Below are positions 1 to 5,164 of a DNA stretch of 5,164 nt, piece after piece. The DNA lies in assembly GCA_031288575.1 (NCBI GenBank), contig JAITRD010000288.1, positions 1 to 5,164 of the forward strand, read 5' to 3'. Both the position numbers and the translations under genes were made by a program. Below the pieces are notes generated by a model. It searched no databases and was not told where the DNA came from. It saw only the letters and a list, made by a program, of their open reading frames with translations. How positions within the stretch are numbered: the stretch's first letter is position 1; each line of letters opens with the position of its first letter. The stretch is from Treponema sp. (GTDB taxonomy: Bacteria > Spirochaetota > Spirochaetia > Treponematales > Breznakiellaceae).

Positions 1-14
1 GCCGGCGGGAGGTT

Positions 15-899
15 TTAGCCCTTCACGCTCCCCACCGTAAGTCCCGCGATAAAGAAACGCTGGAGCAAGGGGTAGAGGGTGATGATGGGCAGGGTTGAAA
101 CGATGATCACCGCCGACTTGACCGCGATGCCCAAGCTTTGGGCCTCCGCGGATCCCGCCCCTTCCCCGACCATCTGGGTGCCCGCCACGATATTTCTCAG
201 GAAGAGCATCACCGGGTACTGTTTGCTTTTTAAGTAGATCAGGGCATGGAACCAGTCGTTCCAGAAGAATACCGCGTAATACAGGCCGATGGTCGCTATC
301 GCCGCGGTGGACAAGGGCAGGATGATCCGGAACAGGATGCCGTAATAACCGAGGCCGTCGATCAGGGCCGCCTCCTCAATTTCGTGGGGGACCCTTTTGA
401 AGAAACTGATCAGGATGATCAGGTTGAAGGGGTTGACGGCAAAAGGCAGGAGGATCGCGAAGGGGGTGGAGATGATCCGCAGGTTTGAAACCAAAAGATA
501 AGCGGGAACCAGGCCCCCGGAAAAGAACATGCAAAATACCACCAGCTTGAGGAAGATTTTGTTGCCCCAGAGGAAGGACTTTGACAGGGGATAGCCGAAG
601 AGGATGGTAAAGATCAGGGCGATGCAGGTCCCGCAGGAGGTGTAGAAAAAGGTATTCCCATAGGCCAGAAAAAAGTTCGGATACTTGAGGATGGTCCTAT
701 AGGCCGCCGTGTTAAAGCTCCGGGGCAGAAGGCCTACCTGGTTCTGTAAAATGTCCCGCACATTCGACAGGGACAGGGTGATGATATACAGGAAAGGCAC
801 GACGCAGATAAAAAGGGAAAAAAACATCCCCCCGTAAACGAAAAGGTCAAAAAACGAAAGCCGGGGACGCATCCCCGAATAAGCCTTACCGCTTTTCAT
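15..899 (-). CDS. Carbohydrate ABC transporter permease, LplC/YtcP type
   Basis: This 294-aa inner-membrane protein is one of the two channel subunits of an oligosaccharide importer. About six hydrophobic segments are visible (roughly residues 17-42, 82-104, 114-137, 145-167, 198-220 and 262-283), as expected for the MalG-like/YtcP family. The cytoplasmic EAA loop, which contacts the ATPase, runs from E176-A177-A178 through D181-G182 to P195. The C-terminus (QRFFIAGLTVGSVKG) is the characteristic tail of LplC/YtcP proteins. Length is normal for the family. The ATG at 899 lies only 9 bp after the stop codon of the LplB-type gene. Its ribosome site is a G-rich stretch (AGGGG and GGGA, 910-901) that begins inside that stop codon, so the two permeases are probably translationally linked. 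It is the last operon gene visible. The 14 bases beyond its stop codon are too few to show a terminator. Family assignment is firm; the substrate is unknown. Confidence 0.95.
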   Translation of the reverse strand: MKSGKAYSGMRPRLSFFDLFVYGGMFFSLFICVVPFLYIITLSLSNVRDILQNQVGLLPRSFNTAAYRTILKYPNFFLAYGNTFFYTSCGTCIALIFTILFGYPLSKSFLWGNKIFLKLVVFCMFFSGGLVPAYLLVSNLRIISTPFAILLPFAVNPFNLIILISFFKRVPHEIEEAALIDGLGYYGILFRIILPLSTAAIATIGLYYAVFFWNDWFHALIYLKSKQYPVMLFLRNIVAGTQMVGEGAGSAEAQSLGIAVKSAVIIVSTLPIITLYPLLQRFFIAGLTVGSVKG

Positions 900-908
900 G
901 TCCCGCCC

Positions 909-1880
909 CTAAAAAATAGATTCCCCGGTAAGTTTCCGGCTGCTGAAATTGGCAGACAGTACCAGGATAAGGCCGATGATGCTGTTAAAAAGCCCGATGG
1001 CGCTGGCATAGGAGTAATTCGGCGTTCCCGCGAGGCCGATGCGGTACACCAGGGTATCCAGGATATCGCTGGTATAGGAATTGGCGGGGGTGTAAAGCAG
1101 CAGCACCTTTTCAAAACCCAGAGAAAGCATCCGGCCCACCTGGAGGATCAGCATCACCATCACCGTAGGCAGGATCGACGGGATCGTTACGTGGAATATC
1201 TTCTGAAGCCGGGAAGCCCCGTCGATTTCGGCGGCCTCAAAAAGATCCGAGTTAATACTGGTTATCGCCGCAAGGTAGATGATGGCGGTCCAGCCGGTAA
1301 ACTGCCAGCTATCGGTCAGAACGTAGATGGGCCGGAACCATACCGGTTCGTTAAGGAAGTAGATCGGCGTGATGCCGAAGGTCGTCACGAGGAACCGGTT
1401 GAAAATGCCCGACGAGGGGGAAAGGAGTTCCCCCAGGATGGCGATGACAACCACGGTGGAGATAAACCGGGGCATATAGGAAACGGTCTGGACAACCTTC
1501 TTGAACCATTTGATCCGGGCTTCGCTAAGGAGTACGGCGAATAGGATAGGCAGGGGGAAGTTAACCGCAATATTCCATAGGGAAGTGAGCAGGGTGTTGC
1601 GGAAGGCCCGCCAAAAGGCTTCGTCCTGGATAAAACGCTCGAAGTACTGGAAGCCCACCCATTCGGTACCCCAGGGCCCCATGCCGGGACGGTAACGCCG
1701 GAAGGCAAGGATGTTCCCAAACATGGGGAGGTACTTGAATACAATAAAATACACAAGGGGCAGCAGGGTCATGGAGTAAAGCGCCCGATACTTATACAAA
1801 TGGGCGCCGAGGCTGATTTTTGAGCCCCCCGTTGCGATGATTTTTCCCCGGAAATATCGGGTACTTTTCTCCATGCTCAT
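909..1880 (-). CDS. ABC transporter permease, LplB type
   Basis: This 323-aa inner-membrane protein is the partner permease of the importer (MalF-like, LplB/YteP group). Hydrophobic segments lie near residues 32-54, 96-118, 131-152, 184-207, 231-252 and 290-312. The EAA loop is clear: E215-A216-A217, then D220-G221-A222, ending at P234 (VTIPSILPT), the site expected to dock on the ATPase. The N-terminal KYRALYSMTLLPLVYFIVF segment and the internal YLPMFG motif are typical of LplB proteins. The start at 1880 is preceded by AAGGAA (1892-1887) with a 6-nt spacer. A second ATG two codons downstream is possible but worse placed. The gene begins 16 bp after the binding-protein stop codon and ends 9 bp before the next permease, so it sits within one operon. 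The order binding protein, LplB, LplC is the usual one for this transporter class. Confidence 0.95.
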   Translation of the reverse strand: MSMEKSTRYFRGKIIATGGSKISLGAHLYKYRALYSMTLLPLVYFIVFKYLPMFGNILAFRRYRPGMGPWGTEWVGFQYFERFIQDEAFWRAFRNTLLTSLWNIAVNFPLPILFAVLLSEARIKWFKKVVQTVSYMPRFISTVVVIAILGELLSPSSGIFNRFLVTTFGITPIYFLNEPVWFRPIYVLTDSWQFTGWTAIIYLAAITSINSDLFEAAEIDGASRLQKIFHVTIPSILPTVMVMLILQVGRMLSLGFEKVLLLYTPANSYTSDILDTLVYRIGLAGTPNYSYASAIGLFNSIIGLILVLSANFSSRKLTGESIF

Positions 1881-1896
1881 AGAAGTTTCCTTGAAT

Positions 1897-3450
1897 CTAG
1901 AGGTTGGCGTTATACAAAGCCAGGTAGTCGTTGATGCCCTTGGCGTTCATTTCCGCCACATAGGCATCCCAATCCCGGTCCAGGCTCTTCTTCCCGGTGA
2001 GGAAGGCGTCGTCCCAGACCGCAAAGGTATCAAAGAGGGGCCCCATCAGCGCGGAAGCCCGTTCGGCGCCCCGGTCGTCAAGCTTGGGGACGGGAGGGAT
2101 GGGCCGGATCGCCCCCGGCATGGAGGCTACCGTATGGTTGATGCTCTCGTAGTTGGCGTCGTACTTGGTCATCTCCCAATCGAACTTCCAGACAAACTGG
2201 CTGCCCGCGGATCCGCAGCCGTAGCGGAGCTGCATGGTCTTGTAGATGCCGTCTGCCGAAGAAAGAATGCTGTCGGCGTATTTGATTTTGTTCCCTTCCA
2301 TCGTGTAGGTCTGCCCCTCTACCCCCAGGCACCAGAGGGTGGCCGCTTCCTTGCTAAAGAACACCCGGTCAACGGCCCGGATAATCTGTTCAAAATTGGC
2401 CTTCTGCGAAGTGGCGATGGGGAAGAGGATGCCGTTGCTGGTCCGGTTCCTCGGCTGGGCACGGGCACCCGCGGGGCCGGCCGGCGGCGGGTACATGTTA
2501 AGCTTGAAACCCGGAATAGTGCTGGCCGCGGTGATGCCCCCGATCTGATCGTACCAGGCAAAGGTGGCGATAGAAGTGCCCGTAGCCATCTTGCGGTTCC
2601 ATACGTCGTTGTCGATGGGCTCCTTCATCTCCGGATCCAGGAGGCCCTCGGCGTACATCCGGTGCCAGAAGCGCATATATTCCCGGTAGTTGGAACTGGT
2701 CGCCCCGGTAAAGTAGGCATTCTTGCTGTAATCCCAGCTTAAAACCCGGCTGCCCCCGGCGCCGTTCAGGTGGAGGCTGATGTCCCAAGCGGGCTGGCTC
2801 ATGCGGTGCAAGAGGTAGGTGCCCATTAACAGGGTGAAGGGGTAAGAGGAGGGGTTATCCTTCTTGTAGGCCTTGCAGAAGTTGTAAAGGTCCTCGTAGG
2901 TCTTGGGGGCGGACATGCCGTATTTCGCCAGGAGATCCTCCCGGAGCAACAGCCCCGAGGTATAAAAAGGCTTATCGAACAGGGAGGGAAGGCTGTAGAG
3001 CTTGCCGTCCTTGAGCTTCAGCCGGTCCACTTCCTCCTGGAGGCCGAATTCCTTTACCCGTTCATTAAAGTGCGGGGTCCAGTTACCGACGTCGCTGGTA
3101 CAGACAACGGCCCCGTTCTGGGCCAGGGTAGCGTACTCCCCGGTGACCGGCAGGTAGCCGATGGCGTCCGGCACATTAACCCCGCTGTTGAGCCAGAGGG
3201 ACGTCTTGGTGGTATAGTCGCTTGTGGGGACCAGTTCCCAGTTGACCTTCACATTAAAAAGCTTATCCACGGTCTGCACCGTAAGCCAGTCGCTTTTGAA
3301 AGGAAGGGTGGCATTGTCGTAATAGGCAAAGGTAAATTCCACCGGCTTCTCCGAAGCCGCCGTCGTCTGCTGGCCGCCGCCGCCGGCAAAGGCCATGCCC
3401 AGGGCAAGGACGGTTCCCAGCGCAAATGCTAAAATTTTTGTCTTCATCAT
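1897..3450 (-). CDS. Extracellular (periplasmic) solute-binding protein, LplA/LipO-like, family 1
   Basis: This 517-aa protein is the substrate-capturing component of the importer. The N-terminus has lysines at 3 and 5, a hydrophobic core (about 6-19) and an A20-F21-A22 signal peptidase I-like site, followed by GGGGQQTT. There is no cysteine at the cleavage point, so it is predicted to be a soluble periplasmic protein rather than a lipoprotein. Family features are the LREDLLAKYG...TYEDLYNFCKAYK segment (169-196), YAEGLLDPEM (266-275), FSKEAATLWCLGVEGQTYTMEG (365-386) and a C-terminal WDAYVAEMNAKGINDYLALY region (494-513), all typical of LplA/LipO-like proteins. The ATG at 3450 has AAGGAG (3464-3459) 8 nt upstream; the adjacent ATG at 3447 is a less likely start. 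It is the first gene of the importer operon, which fits its usually higher expression. The ligand is probably an oligosaccharide or plant-polymer fragment, judged from family knowledge only; no ligand residues can be assigned. Confidence 0.93.
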   Translation of the reverse strand: MMKTKILAFALGTVLALGMAFAGGGGQQTTAASEKPVEFTFAYYDNATLPFKSDWLTVQTVDKLFNVKVNWELVPTSDYTTKTSLWLNSGVNVPDAIGYLPVTGEYATLAQNGAVVCTSDVGNWTPHFNERVKEFGLQEEVDRLKLKDGKLYSLPSLFDKPFYTSGLLLREDLLAKYGMSAPKTYEDLYNFCKAYKKDNPSSYPFTLLMGTYLLHRMSQPAWDISLHLNGAGGSRVLSWDYSKNAYFTGATSSNYREYMRFWHRMYAEGLLDPEMKEPIDNDVWNRKMATGTSIATFAWYDQIGGITAASTIPGFKLNMYPPPAGPAGARAQPRNRTSNGILFPIATSQKANFEQIIRAVDRVFFSKEAATLWCLGVEGQTYTMEGNKIKYADSILSSADGIYKTMQLRYGCGSAGSQFVWKFDWEMTKYDANYESINHTVASMPGAIRPIPPVPKLDDRGAERASALMGPLFDTFAVWDDAFLTGKKSLDRDWDAYVAEMNAKGINDYLALYNANL

Positions 3451-3480
3451 CCTGATTTCTCCTTACGTGATATTCCCGAA

Positions 3481-3499
3481 CCGGGCACCTGCGGCCCGG
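3481..3499 (-). other. GC-rich hairpin in the importer operon leader
   Basis: CCGGGC (3481-3486) and GCCCGG (3494-3499) can form a 6-bp all-GC stem with a 7-nt loop. If transcription starts near 3503, this hairpin sits almost at the 5' end of the operon mRNA, about 30 nt upstream of the ribosome site. It could stabilise the transcript end. No T-run follows on the minus strand, so it is not an intrinsic terminator. A chance occurrence in GC-rich DNA is possible. Confidence 0.35.
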
Positions 3500-3509
3500 G
3501 TTTCCTTAC

Positions 3510-3538
3510 ATTATACTAAAAATATTATCCAAAAACAA
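3510..3538 (-). promoter_or_regulatory. Candidate sigma-70-type promoter of the importer operon
   Basis: On the minus strand a perfect TATAAT (-10, 3515-3510) is preceded, after a 17-bp spacer, by TTGTTT (-35, 3538-3533; matches the first three consensus bases only). The spacer is very A/T-rich. Transcription would start near 3503 and leave a leader of about 53 nt before the ATG at 3450. Position, spacing and the A/T island in otherwise GC-rich DNA all support it. The short repeat copy begins just upstream of the -35 box. Confidence 0.6.
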
Positions 3539-3566
3539 AAAAACTTCCGGCGGCGGCAATTCGGCC

Positions 3567-3662
3567 TTTACCGCCTAAACCTCCCCCGAACGGAACAATA
3601 AGGCCGCCCAGCCGGTTATTTTTGTTACGCTTCAATGCTTGGCGGTAAAAGTAAATGCCGGA
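3567..3662. repeat. Short copy (A) of the intergenic repeat, centre missing
   Basis: Bases 3567-3606 match 3733-3772 at 38 of 40 positions, and bases 3604-3662 match 3890-3948 at 56 of 59, without gaps. The two blocks are joined at a shared CCG (3604-3606), so this copy equals the long copy minus 120 bp of centre. Its ends carry a perfect 9-bp inverted repeat, TTTACCGCC (3567-3575) and GGCGGTAAA (3641-3649). Outside that lies an 8-bp pair, CTTCCGGC (3544-3551) and GCCGGAAG (3657-3664), which may mark the true outer boundary. It retains CGCCCAG (3605-3611), one half of the inner stem, without its partner; this suggests it is a deletion derivative. Confidence 0.85.
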
Positions 3663-3730
3663 AGCCTTGGAAAAGCGGCAGATAGCCTGTCATCCCCCCC
3701 ATCCAGAAAACCTTCTCCCCCAAGAGCCTG

Positions 3731-3948
3731 CTTTTACCGCCTAAACCTCCCTCAAACGGAACAATAAGGCCGACTGGGCGGGAAAAATCCCCAGGGGGAC
3801 ACTTGACCGAAGCTTTGCGCCATCTGACTCTCAAGGACAAAGACAAAACCATCTCGCGCAAAGCAAGCGTGGCCCTCTGGGGATTTTTCCCGCCCAGTCG
3901 GTTGTTTTTGTTACGCTTCAATGCTTGGCGATAAAAGTAAATGCCGGA
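3731..3948. repeat. Long copy (B) of the intergenic repeat, large imperfect palindrome
   Basis: This copy has outer arms CTTTTACCGCC (3731-3741) and GGCGATAAAAG (3927-3937), complementary at 10 of 11 positions. Shorter patches of complementarity follow (for example AACAA 3760-3764 with TTGTT 3908-3912), and then the strong inner stem at 3771-3900. The overall design is two ends with inverted repeats and no coding capacity. This resembles a miniature inverted-repeat or foldback element, but no target-site duplication was identified and no matching transposase is present. It may instead be a structured intergenic repeat of another kind. Similarity with copy A weakens past 3948 but may continue a few bases with a 1-nt gap. 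Confidence 0.8.
3771..3900. repeat. Inner stem-loop of repeat copy B
   Basis: Bases 3771-3794 are perfectly complementary to 3877-3900 (24 bp). A single G/T wobble at 3795/3876 and three further pairs follow. After an interrupted stretch a second stem, GCTTTGCGC (3812-3820) with GCGCAAAGC (3856-3864), closes a 35-nt loop (3821-3855). The hairpin could form in RNA from either strand or extrude as a cruciform. It lies in the centre of the long repeat; the short copy has lost nearly all of it. No T-run placement suggests a standard terminator, and with divergent genes on both sides a terminator is not expected here. Confidence 0.85.
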
Positions 3949-3963
3949 GCCCTGGGGAAATAC

Positions 3964-3992
3964 TTGAGCTTGTTCCAAAACTCGGTTATTTT
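3964..3992 (+). promoter_or_regulatory. Weak candidate promoter for the aminotransferase gene
   Basis: TTGAGC (3964-3969) and TATTTT (3987-3992) match the -35 and -10 consensus at four of six bases each and are separated by exactly 17 bp. Transcription would start near 4000, leaving a leader of about 30 nt. A better-looking TATAAT at 4011-4016 is too close to the ribosome site to serve. The call is tentative. Confidence 0.3.
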
Positions 3993-3999
3993 TGGAACA
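3971..3999. promoter_or_regulatory. Operator-like perfect inverted repeat upstream of the aminotransferase
   Basis: TGTTCCAAAA (3971-3980) and TTTTGGAACA (3990-3999) are perfect 10-bp inverted repeats around a 9-bp centre. After two unpaired positions, GAG (3966-3968) and CTC (4002-4004) extend the symmetry. The repeat fills the spacer and the -10 of the candidate promoter, which is where a repressor site would lie. It could also act as an RNA hairpin or be a dispersed genomic repeat. No T-run follows directly, so it is a poor terminator. Confidence 0.5.
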
Positions 4000-4031
4000 G
4001 CCTCATTTTCTATAATTTTTTGGAGGGATAT

Positions 4032-5164
4032 ATGCCCATAGCCGGTACGATTAAAGAAGCCCTTGGTTCGGGGTCCATGATACGGAAGATGTTTGAGGAG
4101 GGGGCCCAGCTAAAAAAGCAATACGGCGCCGACAAGGTTTTTGATTTTTCTATAGGGAATCCTGACATTGAGCCGCCCCCGGCTTTTCACCGGGTTTTTT
4201 TAAAACTTGCCCAGGAGGATAAAAAGGGTTCCCACGGGTATATGCCCAATGCGGGCTATCCCGAAGTTCGGCAGGCCCTGGCGGAAAAGGCCGGGCGGGA
4301 ACACGGGGTAAAACTGGACGGTTCCCATATCGTTATGGCCGCGGGGGCCGCCGCGGGGCTCAATGTGGTTTTTAAGGCCATCCTCAATCCGGGGGATGAG
4401 GTGATCGTTTCCCGGCCCTATTTTATGGAATATAAGGCCTATGTAGGAAACTACGGGGGCCGCCTTATCGAGGTTAATACCCTGCCGGATTTCACCCCGG
4501 ATCTGCCGGCCATAGCGGCCTGTCTTTCCGCTAAAACGGCGGCGGTGCTTATCAATTCCCCCCATAATCCCACGGGACGGATCTATCCCGCTAAAACCGT
4601 CGCGGAACTGGCGAAGATCCTCTGGAACCACGGCAAAAACTGCGGCCGTTTTCCCTACCTGGTTGCCGACGAGCCCTACCGGGAGATTGTCTATGCCGCG
4701 GAGACGCCTCCGGTCCTTTCCGCCTACGGCGAATCCATCGTGGTAAATTCCTATTCCAAGAGCCTTTCCCTGCCGGGGGAGCGGATCGGTTATATTGCGG
4801 TGAGCCCGGATATGCAGGATAAAGAAGAAGTGGTAAACGCCCTCACCTACGCTACCCGGACCCTGGGCTATGTCAACGCTCCGGCGCTGATGCAGCGTAT
4901 TGTGGCGGAACTGACCTTTGCCCGGGTGGATGTGGAGGTTTATGCCCGGCGCCGGGACGCCTTCAAGGAAGCCCTGGACGGGGTGGGTATAGGCTATGTT
5001 GAGCCGGAGGGGGCTTTTTATCTTTTCTGCCAGGTTCCTCCGGGAAAATCCGGGGCCGATGACGACGGGGCCTTTGTGAACCACCTTAAAAAGCACCTTA
5101 TCCTCGGCGTTCCCGGCAGCGGCTTCGGAACACCCGGCTGGGTGCGGTTTGCCTACTGCGTGGA
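4032..5164 (+). CDS. PLP-dependent class I/II aminotransferase (3' end outside the window)
   Basis: A fold-type I aminotransferase, expected to be cytoplasmic and to move an amino group between an amino acid and a 2-oxo acid using pyridoxal phosphate. 377 complete codons are present with no stop; family members are about 390-400 residues, so little is missing. Visible motifs are FDFSIGNP (37-44), the GAAAGL cofactor-phosphate loop (105-110), PYF with Y130 stacking near the ring, NSPHNPTG (175-182), DEPY with D213 and Y216, the Schiff-base lysine K243 in SYSKSLSLPGERIGY, phosphate-binding R251, and the carboxylate-binding arginine R372 in GWVRFAYC. The ATG at 4032 has GGAGG (4022-4026) 5 nt upstream, and the N-terminus (SGSMIRKMFEEG) matches a clostridial/treponemal subgroup. 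The substrate (aspartate, aromatic or other) cannot be fixed from the sequence. It is divergent from the importer operon; no functional link is evident. Confidence 0.95.
   Translation, partial: MPIAGTIKEALGSGSMIRKMFEEGAQLKKQYGADKVFDFSIGNPDIEPPPAFHRVFLKLAQEDKKGSHGYMPNAGYPEVRQALAEKAGREHGVKLDGSHIVMAAGAAAGLNVVFKAILNPGDEVIVSRPYFMEYKAYVGNYGGRLIEVNTLPDFTPDLPAIAACLSAKTAAVLINSPHNPTGRIYPAKTVAELAKILWNHGKNCGRFPYLVADEPYREIVYAAETPPVLSAYGESIVVNSYSKSLSLPGERIGYIAVSPDMQDKEEVVNALTYATRTLGYVNAPALMQRIVAELTFARVDVEVYARRRDAFKEALDGVGIGYVEPEGAFYLFCQVPPGKSGADDDGAFVNHLKKHLILGVPGSGFGTPGWVRFAYCV

Larger units (their letters stand above)
3451..4031. other. Divergent intergenic region with repeats, no convincing gene
   Basis: This 581-bp stretch separates two divergent genes and must contain both promoters. 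From left to right it holds the leader and promoter of the importer operon (to about 3538), a short repeat copy (3567-3662), a 68-bp spacer with no obvious structure (3663-3730), a long palindromic repeat copy (3731-3948), and an inverted repeat with a ribosome-binding site ahead of the plus-strand gene. A minus-strand open frame (3978-3625) crosses it, but it starts at TTG, has no ribosome site and reads through the palindrome, so it is not called as a gene. Confidence 0.85.

Noticed and set aside
1837..2742. Plus-strand 301-aa open frame
   Set aside because: It lies antisense to the solute-binding protein and the LplB-type gene start; its composition is low-complexity G/V/P/R-rich with no recognisable domain.
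3771..3900. Bidirectional transcription terminator
   Set aside because: The flanking genes point away from each other, so no transcript is expected to end here, and the very long stem with its internal A/T tract is unlike a compact intrinsic terminator.
3567..3948. CRISPR array
   Set aside because: Only two long, unequal copies with internal symmetry are present; there are no short regular repeats with unique spacers and no cas genes.
3625..3978. Minus-strand 117-aa open frame crossing the long palindrome
   Set aside because: It begins with TTG inside the 3971-3999 inverted repeat, has no ribosome-binding site and runs through repeat B plus part of repeat A in a different register. It resembles no known protein family. 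The possible coding signal within the repeat is kept only as a low-interest finding.
4011..4016. TATAAT as a -10 box for the aminotransferase
   Set aside because: It would start transcription inside the ribosome-binding site (4022-4026), and there is no -35-like sequence at the right spacing (3988-3993 is ATTTTT).
4200..5096. Minus-strand 298-aa open frame
   Set aside because: It lies fully antisense to the aminotransferase, whose plus-strand frame shows every expected catalytic motif; it is a shadow of GC-rich codon usage.

Overview
The window holds a carbohydrate-type ABC importer operon on the minus strand and a divergently transcribed aminotransferase gene on the plus strand, separated by a 581-bp intergenic region filled with repeats. 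DNA GC content is clearly above 50 %. The best guess for the source is a spirochaete, probably Treponema-like. Reasons are the LplA/LplB/LplC-type importer set, a binding protein with a signal peptidase I-type signal ending in AFA followed by a Gly/Gln-rich linker instead of a lipobox cysteine (which suggests a periplasm, hence a diderm), and an aminotransferase of a type shared by clostridia and treponemes. This assignment is an inference from recall, not a search result.

Layout. Positions 3450 to 15 (minus) carry, in transcription order, a 517-aa solute-binding protein, a 323-aa LplB-type permease and a 294-aa LplC/YtcP-type permease. Gaps of 16 and 9 bp mark them as one operon. A plausible sigma-70-like promoter (perfect TATAAT) lies about 60 bp upstream of the binding-protein gene. 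No ATPase is encoded here. Related importers often use a shared ATPase encoded elsewhere, so this operon would supply substrate capture and the membrane channel for an oligosaccharide of unknown identity.

Positions 3451-4031 contain no convincing gene. They hold two copies of a non-coding repeat. The shorter copy (about 96 bp, 3567-3662) looks like the longer copy (about 216 bp, 3733-3948) with exactly 120 bp of its centre missing. The long copy is a large imperfect palindrome with a 24-bp perfect inner stem and could be a miniature mobile or foldback element. A separate 10-bp perfect inverted repeat (3971-3999) lies just before the plus-strand gene and overlaps a weak candidate promoter.

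Positions 4032-5164 (plus) encode a fold-type I PLP-dependent aminotransferase that runs off the right edge. All key cofactor- and substrate-binding residues are visible. Nothing in the sequence ties it functionally to the importer. The most unusual content is the intergenic repeat pair. I see no sign of a defence system, CRISPR array, RNA gene or complete transposon.
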